The position numbers and the translations under genes were made by a program. From assembly GCA_021851875.1 (NCBI GenBank), contig JAJZQI010000021.1, forward strand, positions 1-36,648: a stretch of 36,648 bases of DNA. The letters are read 5' to 3'. The stretch is from Pseudomonadota bacterium. GTDB taxonomy: Bacteria; Pseudomonadota; Gammaproteobacteria; Burkholderiales; JAJZQI01. Positions 18,336-28,772 of the stretch are shown piece after piece. Every line of letters begins with the position of its first letter. Within the stretch, counting starts at the first letter, position 1. Under the pieces are notes generated by a model, which was given only the letters and a program-made list of their open reading frames with translations, did no database searches and was not told the DNA's origin.

Positions 18336-18377
18336 AAGCCCCTATGGCAGGAATGTGACAGTCCGGCTGGCGGTGTT

Positions 18378-18393
18378 TGTTGTGGTCGATACA
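18378..18393. promoter_or_regulatory. Second NifA-type site upstream of nifV
   Basis: Another exact TGT-N10-ACA (spacer TGTGGTCGAT), about 177 bp upstream of the nifV transcript start. Less palindromic than the first, so weaker. Confidence 0.5.
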
Positions 18394-18480
18394 CAAGACA
18401 GATGAGCCGCACGGTTATTGTTTGACTTACCAAACGATGGTTTTATATCTTGTCGGTCATGCAACCCGCTGACTTTGTTT

Positions 18481-18965
18481 ATGCCGAGACAGAAAGTCGA
18501 TGCCGACACCCTCATCCAGCACGCCTTGCGGTTGTTCAAGACGCAGGGCTACCATGCAGCCAGCATGGCCGATGTGGGTGAAGCGTGCGGCTTGCTCAAA
18601 GGCAGCATCTATCATTGTTTCCCCAGCAAGGAAGCGCTTGCGCTTGCTGTGATGGGCCATGTGCAGGCGTATTTTGCCAGCCGGGTTTTTGCCCATGCCG
18701 ATGATGCCCCGCTGTCGCTTCTTGCGCGTCTGCAGGGGCTTAACCGGGCGAGCGTGCCCCCTTGCCTGCGATGCCAGCTTTCAAATCCGTCGGTTTGGCG
18801 TGGTTGGAAGGATTCCTGGCCATTGCGACGATTGCCTTGCCTGGGAATACCTTGTCGCTCGCCCTGCTGCTCGGCCCGGCCGATGACGCCGCGCCGGCTT
18901 ACGTGCCGCCGGGTAAGGAACTGGCCGGGCCGTATGTGTTGTTGCCGCAGCCGCCCAGGCCGTAA
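18481..18965 (+). pseudogene. Truncated/frameshifted TetR-type regulator
   Basis: The first ~85 residues are a sound TetR DNA-binding domain (ADTLIQHALRLFKTQGYHAA, SMADVGEACGLLKGSIYHCF, PSKEALALAVMGHV). After roughly base 18745 that frame turns Arg/Cys/Pro-rich and runs on through the terminator, unlike any TetR ligand domain. Another frame is coding-like (FKSVGLAWLEGFLAIATIAL to LPQPPRP) and stops at 18965. I read this as a deletion or frameshift scar joining a TetR head to an unrelated tail. It lies between the two divergent minus-strand nif operons. Confidence 0.6.
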
Positions 18966-18980
18966 TAGCCGACGGACAAA

Positions 18981-19009
18981 TAAAAAGGGCGCAGCAAGCG
19001 CCCTTTTTA
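18981..19009. terminator. Bidirectional rho-independent terminator after the isc operon
   Basis: AAAAAGGGCGC pairs with GCGCCCTTTTT over a 5-nt loop (AGCAA). A-run and T-run on both sides make it work in both directions: for the isc operon from the right and the tetR remnant from the left. Confidence 0.9.
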
Positions 19010-19033
19010 TTTGCCTGCCAGACGGGGTAAGAA

Positions 19034-19372
19034 TCAGTGCCCTTCCTTGACCATATTGATCGAGTACAGCGGCAGCTCGATCACCAGCGGGTCATTGCCC
19101 ACTTTGGCCTGGCAGGCCAGCCGTGAGGTCGGTTCCAGGCCCCAGGCGCGATCGAGCAGATCGTCTTCCTGCTCGGTGGCCGATTCGAGCGAACCGAAGC
19201 CCTCGCGGATGACGATATGGCAGGTGGTGCAGGCGCAGGACTTCTCGCAGGCGTGATCCAGATCAATGCCGTTCTGTTCCAGCGCATCGCAGATCAGCGT
19301 GCCGCTGATGGCATCGAACGCCGCGCCGTCAGGGCAGGTTTCCGGGTGGGGCAGTACTATCATTTGCGGCAT
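19034..19372 (-). CDS. fdx: ISC-type [2Fe-2S] ferredoxin (adrenodoxin family)
   Basis: 112 residues. The Cys-x5-Cys-x2-Cys motif (HACEKSCACTTCHIV) and a fourth Cys in SRLACQAKVG bind one [2Fe-2S] cluster. Start MPQMIVLPHPETCPDG is typical of the Fdx that ends bacterial isc operons and supplies electrons for cluster assembly on IscU. GAGGA precedes the ATG. It is the last gene before the terminator. Confidence 0.95.
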   Translation of the reverse strand: MPQMIVLPHPETCPDGAAFDAISGTLICDALEQNGIDLDHACEKSCACTTCHIVIREGFGSLESATEQEDDLLDRAWGLEPTSRLACQAKVGNDPLVIELPLYSINMVKEGH

Positions 19373-19382
19373 GGCTGTATCC

Positions 19383-21248
<1,866 letters not shown>

Positions 21249-21275
21249 GTTTATCTCCCGGTTCGAATTAAAGTG

Positions 21276-21791
21276 TTATTCCAGTGCTTCCAGCGCTTCG
21301 CCCACCTGTTCTTCCAGGCGGAAGAGGAACTTGAGCTTGCGCAGGATCAGCGCAGCCTGTTCGGCGCTGCTGTCTACGGTGCCGGACAAGTCGGTCAGCA
21401 GCGATTTTTTGTGCCGCTCGACGGACTGTTCCAGCTGCATCAGTTTGTCTGCCTTGCTGCGCGCCTCGGCCAGCTGCTCATGCCATTGCATCTGCTGCAT
21501 GAGAAAGTCGGGCGGCATGGCCGGCTGATTCTGTCCAAACGGCTCAATCCCTTGCAGCGTCAGCAGGTAGCAGCCGCGCTCGAAGGGCGATTTCAGCACC
21601 CGGTAGGCTTCGTTGATACGGCCCGACCATTGCTCCGCCAGACGGATCTGCGTCTCATCTTCACCGGCAAATCGGTCCGGGTGAGCCTTGGTCTGCAGTT
21701 CGCGATAACGCGACTCCAGCACGTTCAGGTCGATGCCGTATTGTTGCGGCAGCCCGAACAGTTGCAGATGAGTGGCGCTAAAGTCGATCAT
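21276..21791 (-). CDS. hscB: HscB, J-domain co-chaperone
   Basis: 171 residues, standard for HscB. The N-terminal J domain contains the HPD motif (LQTKAHPDRFAGEDE) and INEAYRVLKSPFERGCYLL; the C-terminal helical domain binds IscU. It stimulates the HscA ATPase. Placed between iscA and hscA as in canonical isc operons. Confidence 0.95.
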   Translation of the reverse strand: MIDFSATHLQLFGLPQQYGIDLNVLESRYRELQTKAHPDRFAGEDETQIRLAEQWSGRINEAYRVLKSPFERGCYLLTLQGIEPFGQNQPAMPPDFLMQQMQWHEQLAEARSKADKLMQLEQSVERHKKSLLTDLSGTVDSSAEQAALILRKLKFLFRLEEQVGEALEALE

Positions 21792-21809
21792 GCGGGCACC
21801 TGTATCACA

Positions 21810-22133
21810 TCACACGTTGAAGCTCTCGCCGCAGCCGCAGGCGTCTTTCACGTTCGGGTTGTTGAACTTGAAGCCCTCGTTCAAGCCCTCGCGGACGAAA
21901 TCCAGTTCGGTGCCGTCGATGAAGGTCAGACTCTTCGGGTCGACGATGACTTTCACACCGAAGCTTTCAAAGGTCAGGTCTTCCGGCTCGGTGCTGTCGA
22001 CAAACTCCAGCACGTAAGCCATGCCGGAGCAGCCGCTGGTCTTCACGCCGAGGCGCAGGCCGACACCTTTGCCGCGTTGGGCCAGAAACTTGCCGACGCG
22101 ATCAGCAGCTTTTTCGGTCAGGGTAATGGCCAT
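21810..22133 (-). CDS. iscA: IscA, A-type Fe-S carrier
   Basis: 107 residues starting [20 protein letters not shown], with the three ligand cysteines in [13 protein letters not shown] and [14 protein letters not shown] chosen from AAGGAAA just upstream. A-type carriers pass clusters from IscU to targets. A second A-type gene lies immediately upstream, so this operon has two. Confidence 0.94.
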   Translation of the reverse strand: MAITLTEKAADRVGKFLAQRGKGVGLRLGVKTSGCSGMAYVLEFVDSTEPEDLTFESFGVKVIVDPKSLTFIDGTELDFVREGLNEGFKFNNPNVKDACGCGESFNV

Positions 22134-22143
22134 GGCGCTTTCC

Positions 22144-22485
22144 TTACATCGAGAACGAGCTGCCGCAACCGCAGGTGGATTGCGCATTGGGGTTCTGGAT
22201 CACGAAGCGTGCGCCGTCCAGACCTTCCTGGTAATCGATTTCCGCGCCTACCAGATATTGCAGGCTCATGGCATCGATCAGCAGGTTGACGCCGTCCTTG
22301 TTCACTACGGTGTCGTCTTCCGCAACGTTTTCGTCGAAGGTGAAACCGTACTGGAAGCCGGAACAGCCGCCGCCGCTGACGTAGATTCGCAGTTTCAGAC
22401 CGGGATTGCCTTCTTCCTCGATCATGAGTTTGACCTTGCTGGCGGCGGTGTCGCTGAAAATTACCGGGGATGCGCTATCTAACAT
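22144..22485 (-). CDS. erpA: A-type Fe-S carrier, ErpA-like
   Basis: 113 residues from the ATG at 22485 (CAGGAG six bases upstream). Ligand cysteines are in [15 protein letters not shown] and [11 protein letters not shown]. The N-terminal [20 protein letters not shown] and the GFQYGF segment resemble ErpA more than IscA. Canonical isc operons carry only one A-type gene; here ErpA-like and IscA genes are in tandem. It may be a carrier dedicated to nitrogenase proteins; that is inference. Confidence 0.88.
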   Translation of the reverse strand: MLDSASPVIFSDTAASKVKLMIEEEGNPGLKLRIYVSGGGCSGFQYGFTFDENVAEDDTVVNKDGVNLLIDAMSLQYLVGAEIDYQEGLDGARFVIQNPNAQSTCGCGSSFSM

Positions 22486-22512
22486 GATGTTCTCCTGGGG
22501 CACTTCACGGGG

Positions 22513-22929
22513 TTAGCTGGTGGGTTGGCAGGCAGTGTATTCTTCCGCTACCGCCTTTTTGCTCTGGTAATCCGCCACGGCGGCCTTGATGGCGTCTTCA
22601 GCCAGGATGGAACAGTGGATTTTTACCGGCGGCAGCGCCAGTTCTTCGGCAATGGCGGTGTTCTTGATTTCCAGCGCCTGCTCCAGCGTCTTGCCCTTGA
22701 CCCATTCGGTCACCAGGGAAGAGGAGGCAATGGCGGAGCCGCAACCATAGGTCTTGAATTTGGCATCCTCGATGACGCCCTGTTCGTTCACCCTGATCTG
22801 CAGCTTCATCACGTCGCCGCAAGCCGGCGCACCCACCATGCCGGTGCCGATATCGCCGTCTTCGTCGGTAAGCGTGCCGACGTTGCGCGGGTTTTCATAA
22901 TGATCCAGAACTTTTTCACTGTATGACAT
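22513..22929 (-). CDS. iscU: IscU, Fe-S scaffold
   Basis: 138 residues starting MSYSEKVLDHYENPRNVG. Cluster-ligand cysteines occur in APACGDVMKLQI, YGCGSAIASSS and KIHCSILAED, and the HscA-binding LPPVK loop precedes the last. This is a single-domain IscU, not the three-domain NifU; a ten-residue tail (EEYTACQPTS) includes one extra Cys. It lies between iscS and the A-type carriers. Confidence 0.96.
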   Translation of the reverse strand: MSYSEKVLDHYENPRNVGTLTDEDGDIGTGMVGAPACGDVMKLQIRVNEQGVIEDAKFKTYGCGSAIASSSLVTEWVKGKTLEQALEIKNTAIAEELALPPVKIHCSILAEDAIKAAVADYQSKKAVAEEYTACQPTS

Positions 22930-22969
22930 GATGCCCTCTTTCGCGTATTGCGCTCGTTGGTTGTCAAAC

Positions 22970-24181
22970 TCAGTGGGAGGCCCACTGCACGCTATTCAGG
23001 TCGATACCCGCTTTCACCATGTCCCACAGCGGCGACATTTCGCGCAGTTTGGCGACCTGTTTGATCAGCAGGTCGATGGTGAAATCGATTTCTTCTTCGG
23101 TCGTGAAGCGGCCGATGGTGAAGCGTATGGATGAGTGCGCCAGCTCGTCGCTGCGCCCCAGCGCCTTGAGCACGTAGGAGGGCTCAAGCGAGGCCGAGGT
23201 ACAGGCGGAGCCGGAGGAGACGGCCACGTCCTTGATTGCCATCATGAGCGACTCGCCTTCGACATAGGCGAAGCTGATGTTCAGGTTGCCGGCCACGCGT
23301 TTTTCCAGATCGCCGTTTACCGTGGTTTCTTCCATTTGCTCGAAACCTTTCAGCAGGCGGTCGCGCAGGCTGCGCAGGCGTTCGTTTTCGGCGGCCATTT
23401 CGGCCTTGGCGATGGCATAGGCCTCGCCCATGCCGACGATCTGGTGCGTGGCCAGCGTGCCGGAGCGCATGCCGCGCTCATGGCCGCCGCCGTGCATCTG
23501 GGCTTCGATGCGGATGCGCGGCTTGCGGCGCACGTACAGCGCGCCGATGCCCTTGGGACCGTAGGTCTTGTGGGCTGAAAAGGACATCAGGTCGACTTTC
23601 AGCTTATTCAGGTCGATTTCCACCTTGCCGGTGGCCTGGGCCGCATCGACATGGAAAATCACACCTTTCTCGCGGCAGATCTCGCCCAATGCGGCGATAT
23701 CCTGAATCACGCCGATTTCATTGTTGACGAACATGATCGAGGCCAGGATGGTGTCGGGCCGGAGGGCTGCCTTGAACTGCTCGAGGGTGATCAGACCGTT
23801 TTCCGGCGGTTGCAGGTAGGTCACCTCAAAACCCTGACGTTCCAGTTCGCGCATGGTATCCAGCACGGCCTTGTGCTCGGTCAGGCTGGTGATCAGATGC
23901 TTGCCCTTGCCCTGGTAGAAATGCGCGGCGCCCTTGATGGCCAGATTGTTGGATTCGGTTGCGCCGCTGGTCCAGACAATTTCCTTGGGATCGGCGTTCA
24001 CCAGTTCGGCCACTTGCTCACGGGCATACTCAACCGCTTTCTCGGCTTCCCAGCCGTAGGCGTGAGAGCGGGAGGCGGGGTTGCCAAAGTTGTCGCCCAG
24101 CCAGGGAACCATTTTCTCCACCACGCGGGGGTCGACCGGGGTGGTGGCGGAGTAATCCAGATATATCGGTTTTTTTGACAT
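22970..24181 (-). CDS. iscS: IscS, cysteine desulfurase (housekeeping type) in a nif-regulated operon
   Basis: 403 residues from the ATG at 24181. [20 protein letters not shown] opens the PLP fold; the Schiff-base Lys is in [20 protein letters not shown], and the catalytic Cys in [17 protein letters not shown]. The C-terminus ends SVQWASH, the IscU-binding tail of group I IscS. It supplies sulfur to IscU. First gene of the isc operon; a sigma54 promoter lies ~40 bp upstream and no iscR gene precedes it, which is unusual. A TTG at 24199 is a less likely start. Confidence 0.95.
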   Translation of the reverse strand: MSKKPIYLDYSATTPVDPRVVEKMVPWLGDNFGNPASRSHAYGWEAEKAVEYAREQVAELVNADPKEIVWTSGATESNNLAIKGAAHFYQGKGKHLITSLTEHKAVLDTMRELERQGFEVTYLQPPENGLITLEQFKAALRPDTILASIMFVNNEIGVIQDIAALGEICREKGVIFHVDAAQATGKVEIDLNKLKVDLMSFSAHKTYGPKGIGALYVRRKPRIRIEAQMHGGGHERGMRSGTLATHQIVGMGEAYAIAKAEMAAENERLRSLRDRLLKGFEQMEETTVNGDLEKRVAGNLNISFAYVEGESLMMAIKDVAVSSGSACTSASLEPSYVLKALGRSDELAHSSIRFTIGRFTTEEEIDFTIDLLIKQVAKLREMSPLWDMVKAGIDLNSVQWASH

Positions 24182-24218
24182 GTTCGTGTACTCGTTCAAG
24201 AGGCGTCATAGCCCCTTG

Positions 24219-24234
24219 AGCAACAGCTGTGCCA
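24219..24234 (-). promoter_or_regulatory. Sigma54 (-24/-12) promoter of the isc operon
   Basis: Minus strand reads TGGCACA-GCTG-TTGCT, one base from consensus and nearly identical to the nifV promoter. Predicted transcript start near 24208, about 27 nt before the iscS ATG. Confidence 0.88.
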
Positions 24235-24264
24235 GTTCCTGTTTGTTGTGATAAATATATTTAA

Positions 24265-24277
24265 AATCAATATATTA
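24265..24277. promoter_or_regulatory. IHF site, perfect consensus match
   Basis: AATCAATATATTA matches WATCAANNNNTTR exactly and lies between the isc sigma54 promoter and the NifA site in an AT-rich stretch. Confidence 0.7.
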
Positions 24278-24304
24278 TTATGATTTTTCGAGTGTGCTCC
24301 AATT

Positions 24305-24320
24305 TGTCGCATTCTGTACA
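24305..24320. promoter_or_regulatory. NifA upstream activator sequence between isc operon and nifA
   Basis: Exact TGT-N10-ACA (spacer CGCATTCTGT), about 104 bp upstream of the isc transcript start and about 209 bp upstream of the nifA transcript start. It may serve both. A second half-overlapping TGT-N9-ACA follows at 24315-24329. Confidence 0.8.
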
Positions 24321-24494
24321 AAACCGACAATGGAGCGGTGAGCAAAACGCACCTTATTAGGGAGTGAAGTCGTATGATTTGATGGAGCGAATTTGCGCCA
24401 TGGCTGTCAAATGAATGGATATTGGTCAATCAGGGCTGCAAATAGGGCCATTCGGGCCTGAAGGCATGTCTATCAGATACATATGTCCGAATTG

Positions 24495-24510
24495 AGGCAC
24501 GGTAATTGCT
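24495..24510 (+). promoter_or_regulatory. Sigma54 (-24/-12) promoter of nifA
   Basis: AGGCACG-GTAA-TTGCT differs from TGGCACG-N4-TTGCW only at the first base; GG and GC are correctly spaced. Transcript start predicted near 24521, 60 nt before the nifA ATG. Implies nifA is itself under sigma54, through NifA autoactivation or NtrC. Confidence 0.75.
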
Positions 24511-24580
24511 TTGACAATTTTGGGCCTGGCACGCACCCAGGGTGGTTGCAATAGAAACCGGATATTTGCAGGCAGACGAT

Positions 24581-26260
24581 ATGACAAAAAAAGACAATCT
24601 GGCACTGACGACGATCTATGAGATCAGCAAGGTGCTGAGTTCGACGCTCGACCTGCAAAAGACCTTGCGCAATGTGGTGAACATCCTGGCGACCCATTTG
24701 GACATGCGCCGCGTCATGCTCAGTCTGGAAGATGAGGAGGGCGTACTGCGCGTCGTTGCCGCCACCGGACTCAGCAGTCAGGAAATGGGCTCCGCCGTTT
24801 TCCGCCTGGGCGAGGGGGTGAGCGGCGAAATCATGCGCTCCGGCTCGCCGATTGTGATTCCCGATGTCAGCAAGGAGCCGCGCTTTCTCAATCGTTCCGG
24901 CTCGCGTGACCTGTCCGACGGTTCGGTGGTGGCGTTCATCGCCGTGCCTGTGAAAGCCGGGCGGGAAGTGATCGGTGTGCTCAGTTGCGATCGCGAAATT
25001 GGCAATGGCGAGATCAGTTTTCAGCGCGATGTGCATTTTCTTGCCATGGTGGCCAATCTGGTGGGCCAGACTGCCCGTCTGCATCGCAATGTGGTGGTGG
25101 AGCGTAATGAGCTGATGCAGGAAAAATTCCGCCTGCAGAAGGAATTGCAGAGCCGCTATAAACTCGATAACGTGATCGGGCAGAGCAAGGCCATGCAGCA
25201 GGTGTTTTCCGAGGTGATGCAGGCCGCGCCGAGCCGCTCGACCATTTTGTTGCGCGGCGAAAGCGGTACCGGCAAGGAAGTGATCGCCCGTTCCATCCAC
25301 TATTCCAGCCCGCGCAAGGACAAGCCGTTCATTCGCGTGAATTGCGCCGCCCTGACGGAAACCATACTCGAGTCCGAGCTGTTCGGCCACGAAAAAGGCG
25401 CCTTTACCGGCGCGACGCAGGAGCGCAAGGGGCGTTTCGAAATGGCTCATGGGGGTACGTTGTTCCTGGATGAAATCGGCGATATTTCGCCTTCGTTCCA
25501 GACCAAACTGCTGCGCGTGCTGCAGGAGCGCGAATTCGAACGCGTCGGCGGCAACAAGCCGATCAAGGTGGATGTGCGGCTGGTCGCCGCAACCAACCGC
25601 AACCTTGAGCAGGCGGTCGCCAACGGCGAATTCCGTGCCGATCTGTATTACCGCCTGAATGTGGTGATGATCTTCCTGCCGCCCTTGCGCGAACGGCGCG
25701 AAGACATTCCCTTGCTGGTGGAATACTTCCTGGAGAAGTTCAATCGGGAAAACAGCCGCAAGATGTCGATTCTGCCCGAAGCCATGAAGGTGATGATGAA
25801 TTGCACCTGGCCGGGCAATGTGCGCGAGTTGGAAAATTGTGTTGAACGCACGGCCACCATGACCAACGGCAAGGCGATTCGCGAATTCGATCTGCCCTGT
25901 CAGCAGAACAAATGTCTGTCGATGACCCTGCAGCCGCCCGGCATGGGCCGGGCCATTCCCATTATGACGGCCGACAGCATGTATCTTGACAGCATGCACC
26001 ATGCGCATGCGCCTGCCGCGCACGATATGCACCACGCGTCGGCACATGTCGCTCACGGCGTGGATACGCATGCCGACTATTACGACACGGCCGTCAAATC
26101 GGTCGCACCGCCGCAGGCGACAACCGAACGCGAACGCCTGGTTCAGGCCATGGAGCAATGCGGCTGGGTGCAGGCAAAGGCTGCACGGCTGCTTGGGCTG
26201 AGCGCTCGTCAGCTGGGCTACGCGCTGCAGAAATACAACATCGAAGTGAAGAAGTTCTGA
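24581..26260 (+). CDS. nifA: NifA, sigma54-dependent nif activator, oxygen-sensitive type
   Basis: 559 residues from the ATG; a GTG at 24542 is a possible earlier start. GAF domain ~15-165; AAA+ domain with Walker A GESGTGKE (226-233) and the sigma54-contacting GAFTGA loop (273-278); C-terminal Fis-type helix-turn-helix ([20 protein letters not shown]). Cys408, Cys420, Cys440 and Cys445 give C-x11-C-x19-C-x4-C, the signature of NifA proteins that sense oxygen directly and need no NifL; none is seen here. The linker between AAA+ and DNA-binding domains is strikingly His-rich (nine His in residues 472-497). It activates the sigma54 promoters annotated in this window. Confidence 0.96.
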   Translation: MTKKDNLALTTIYEISKVLSSTLDLQKTLRNVVNILATHLDMRRVMLSLEDEEGVLRVVAATGLSSQEMGSAVFRLGEGVSGEIMRSGSPIVIPDVSKEPRFLNRSGSRDLSDGSVVAFIAVPVKAGREVIGVLSCDREIGNGEISFQRDVHFLAMVANLVGQTARLHRNVVVERNELMQEKFRLQKELQSRYKLDNVIGQSKAMQQVFSEVMQAAPSRSTILLRGESGTGKEVIARSIHYSSPRKDKPFIRVNCAALTETILESELFGHEKGAFTGATQERKGRFEMAHGGTLFLDEIGDISPSFQTKLLRVLQEREFERVGGNKPIKVDVRLVAATNRNLEQAVANGEFRADLYYRLNVVMIFLPPLRERREDIPLLVEYFLEKFNRENSRKMSILPEAMKVMMNCTWPGNVRELENCVERTATMTNGKAIREFDLPCQQNKCLSMTLQPPGMGRAIPIMTADSMYLDSMHHAHAPAAHDMHHASAHVAHGVDTHADYYDTAVKSVAPPQATTERERLVQAMEQCGWVQAKAARLLGLSARQLGYALQKYNIEVKKF

Positions 26261-26340
26261 GTGGCCGACAACAGCCGGCCCGCATGCTGAGCAAGGCTGT
26301 TTGCAGGATTGTGTAGGTTTCTCCTCCGGAACGTGAGCCA

Positions 26341-26356
26341 TGTAACGTTCCTTACA
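26341..26356. promoter_or_regulatory. NifA upstream activator sequence for nifB
   Basis: Exact TGT-N10-ACA (spacer AACGTTCCTT), about 112 bp upstream of the predicted nifB transcript start. Its last base is the first of the nifA terminator stem. Confidence 0.82.
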
Positions 26357-26397
26357 AAAGCGACAACAAATTCTACTCTTCAGTTGTCGCTTTTTTC
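26356..26397 (+). terminator. Rho-independent terminator of nifA
   Basis: AAAAGCGACAAC (26356-26367) pairs with GTTGTCGCTTTT (26383-26394) over a 15-nt loop, followed by a T-rich run. It separates nifA from nifB. Confidence 0.85.
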
Positions 26398-26432
26398 TTT
26401 TAAATTCCTTTTAAAACATATGTTTGAATTGT

Positions 26433-26448
26433 TGGCACGGCGGTTGCT
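26433..26448 (+). promoter_or_regulatory. Sigma54 (-24/-12) promoter of the nifB operon, perfect consensus
   Basis: TGGCACG-GCGG-TTGCT matches the consensus at every defined position. Predicted transcript start near 26460, 40 nt before the nifB ATG. Confidence 0.93.
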
Positions 26449-26499
26449 CTATATCTTGTATCGCCCCGTCGCGGGCACCACGTCAAGGGACCTTCGGAA

Positions 26500-28074
26500 A
26501 TGGAACAGCAAATCAGCGCAGCAGCGGAAGCAGCAATGCAGTCGGGCAAGACAGCAGAAGAGATCATGCAGGAAGTCGCCGAGCACAAGGGATGTGGTAC
26601 CAGTGGCGGCAGCGGCAAGGCCAGCTGCGGCTCCAGCGCCGGCAGCGGCGATCTGGCGCCGGAAATCTGGGAAAAGGTGAAAAACCATCCCTGCTACAGC
26701 GAAGAAGCACACCATCACTATGCGCGCATGCACGTTGCCGTGGCGCCGGCCTGCAACATCCAGTGCAACTACTGCAACCGCAAATACGATTGCGCCAATG
26801 AATCCCGTCCGGGTGTGGTGAGCGAAAAACTGACTCCGGAAGTGGCTGCCAAGAAAGTGCTGGCGGTGGCTTCCACCATCCCTCAGATGACCGTACTGGG
26901 CATTGCCGGCCCGGGCGATTCGCTGGCCAACCCGGCCAAAACCTTCAAGACCTTCGACCTGATTTCCCAGGTGGCGCCGGACATCAAGCTGTGTCTGTCC
27001 ACCAACGGTCTGGCACTGCCTGACCATGTGCAGGAAATCAAGAAATACAACGTCGACCACGTTACCGTCACCATCAATATGGTGGATCCGGAAGTGGGCG
27101 CCAAGATCTATCCGTGGATTTTCTGGAAGAACAAGCGTCTGACCGGCATCGAGGCCGCCCGCATTCTGCATGAGCGCCAAATGCTCGGTCTGGAAATGCT
27201 GACCGCCGAAGGCATTCTGGTGAAAGTGAATTCCGTGATGATCCCGGGCATCAACGACAAGCACCTGGTGGAAGTGAACAAGGCGGTGAAGAGCCGTGGC
27301 GCCTTCCTGCACAACATCATGCCGCTGATTTCCGCGCCGGAGCACGGCACCGTGTTCGGCCTGACCGGTCAACGCGGCCCGACCGCGCAGGAACTGAAAG
27401 CCCTGCAGGACGAGTGCGAAGGCGAAATGAACATGATGCGCCACTGCCGCCAGTGCCGTGCAGACGCCGTGGGTCTCTTGGGTGAAGACCGTTCTTCCGA
27501 ATTTACCGTGGAAAAAATCATGGAAATGGAAGTCGAGTACGACCTGGAAGGCCGCCAGAAATACCAGGAAGCCGTGGAAGCCGAGCGGCAGAAGGAATCC
27601 GAGGCCAAGCATGCCGAACTGGCCGATTTGAGCGACGAATTCGCCGGCGTGAAGATGCTGGTTGCCATCGCGACCAAGGGCGGCGGTCGCATCAACGAAC
27701 ACTTCGGCCACGCCAAGGAGTTCCAGATTTTCGAACTGTCCACCCAGTCCGCCAAGTTTGTCGGTCACCGCCGCGTCGATCTGTACTGCCAGGGCGGCTA
27801 CGGCGATGAGGACTCGCTGGAAACCGTGATCCGTGCCATCAACGACTGCCATGCCGTGTTTGTCGCCAAGATCGGCGGCTGTCCCAAGGCCGATCTCAAA
27901 GCCGCCGGCATTGATGCGGTGGAAGAGTACGCGCACGAGTTCATTGAACAGTCGGCTCTGCGTTACTTCAAGGATTACCTCGGCAAGATCAAGAGCGGCG
28001 AAATCGTCCACGTTGAAAAGGGCGACGCCACCATCCGCCAGGGTGCCTTTACGCAGGAATCGGCTGCAGCCTGA
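26500..28074 (+). CDS. nifB: NifB, radical SAM NifB-co synthase with C-terminal NifX-like domain
   Basis: 524 residues. A Gly/Ser/Cys-rich N-terminus is followed by the radical SAM motif C-x3-C-x2-C (Cys85, Cys89, Cys92, within [14 protein letters not shown]) and [18 protein letters not shown]. The barrel ends near [16 protein letters not shown]. An acidic helical linker leads to a NifX-type domain ([20 protein letters not shown] onwards, ~385-510). It fuses two 4Fe-4S clusters with a SAM-derived carbide to make NifB-co. First gene of a long plus-strand operon. Confidence 0.97.
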   Translation: MEQQISAAAEAAMQSGKTAEEIMQEVAEHKGCGTSGGSGKASCGSSAGSGDLAPEIWEKVKNHPCYSEEAHHHYARMHVAVAPACNIQCNYCNRKYDCANESRPGVVSEKLTPEVAAKKVLAVASTIPQMTVLGIAGPGDSLANPAKTFKTFDLISQVAPDIKLCLSTNGLALPDHVQEIKKYNVDHVTVTINMVDPEVGAKIYPWIFWKNKRLTGIEAARILHERQMLGLEMLTAEGILVKVNSVMIPGINDKHLVEVNKAVKSRGAFLHNIMPLISAPEHGTVFGLTGQRGPTAQELKALQDECEGEMNMMRHCRQCRADAVGLLGEDRSSEFTVEKIMEMEVEYDLEGRQKYQEAVEAERQKESEAKHAELADLSDEFAGVKMLVAIATKGGGRINEHFGHAKEFQIFELSTQSAKFVGHRRVDLYCQGGYGDEDSLETVIRAINDCHAVFVAKIGGCPKADLKAAGIDAVEEYAHEFIEQSALRYFKDYLGKIKSGEIVHVEKGDATIRQGAFTQESAAA

Positions 28075-28109
28075 TTTGTTAAATGTAGTAACTGATAGGA
28101 GTCCAGAAA

Positions 28110-28331
28110 ATGGCTTACAAAATCGTTAGCTCGCAATGTACCAGCTGTTCTGCTTGCGAACCGGAATGCCCGAACAACGCCATCCGTGAAAAGGACGGCA
28201 CTTTCGTGATCATCGCCAGCAAGTGTACCGAGTGCATCGGCTACTTCGATGACGCTCAGTGTGTGGCCGTGTGTCCGGTGGATGACACCTGCATTATCGA
28301 TACCAGCGTGCCGCGCTACGAGGCGGCGTAA
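28110..28331 (+). CDS. fdxN: 2[4Fe-4S] ferredoxin FdxN
   Basis: 73 residues with [16 protein letters not shown] and [18 protein letters not shown], the second motif having the enlarged spacing of nifB-linked FdxN. AGGAG precedes the ATG. FdxN is required in A. vinelandii for NifB-co formation and is a nitrogenase electron donor in rhizobia. Directly follows nifB. Confidence 0.94.
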   Translation: MAYKIVSSQCTSCSACEPECPNNAIREKDGTFVIIASKCTECIGYFDDAQCVAVCPVDDTCIIDTSVPRYEAA

Positions 28332-28343
28332 AAGGGGCAAGTC

Positions 28344-28763
28344 ATGGAACTGGCAATTACATCTTCGGCGGCAAAATTCATTCAGCGGATGATCCGCTTC
28401 AACGGCACCGGAGCGGAATCCGGCTTCCGCCTGATCGTTTCGCCCGGCGGTTGCTCCGGACTGTCGTCCGAGTTCACGGTCGAAGCCGGTCCGCTGGATG
28501 GCGATGCACTGGTTGTGGTGGACGGCGTCCGGCTGTTTCTGCCGGCGGAAAGCCGCATCCTGCTGCATGGCGCAACCATCGATTTTGCCGACACGACCAT
28601 GAGTACCGGTCTGACGTTCAAGACGGCCACTCCCGGTTCCTGCGGTTGCAGCAGTTCCAGCAGCTCCAGTACAGAGTCCAGTGGCAGCTGCAGCAGCTCG
28701 GCGGGTAGTGCGGCGCCGAGTGTTGCCAGCGTCGCCATCAGCGCTATCGGCCGCAAGGCCTGA
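28344..28763 (+). CDS. HesB/IscA-like protein with Ser-rich tail
   Basis: 139 residues. The A-type fold is seen in residues 1-95: SSAAKFIQRMIRFNGTGAES, PGGCSGLSSEFTVEAGP and the C-terminal GSCGCSSSS, so the three cysteine ligands are kept. After that comes a low-complexity tail of mostly Ser/Ala/Gly with one more Cys. This matches the nif-associated HesB-like proteins placed after nifB-fdxN. Probably carries an FeS cluster for nitrogenase maturation; third A-type gene in the window. Confidence 0.88.
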   Translation: MELAITSSAAKFIQRMIRFNGTGAESGFRLIVSPGGCSGLSSEFTVEAGPLDGDALVVVDGVRLFLPAESRILLHGATIDFADTTMSTGLTFKTATPGSCGCSSSSSSSTESSGSCSSSAGSAAPSVASVAISAIGRKA

Positions 28764-28772
28764 GGGGGTGTC

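Noticed and set aside
24528-24550. Second sigma54-like TGGCACG ... TTGCA near the nifA start
   Set aside because: The spacer between the two elements is 12 rather than 4 bases, so the -24/-12 geometry fails.
24473-26341. A 622-codon minus-strand open frame opposite nifA
   Set aside because: Shadow of nifA; His/Gln/Arg-rich without domain motifs.
26356-26394. GACAAC...GTTGTC arms in the nifA-nifB gap as a NifA site
   Set aside because: The order is ACA...TGT with a long loop and T-tract, which is a terminator, not TGT-N10-ACA.
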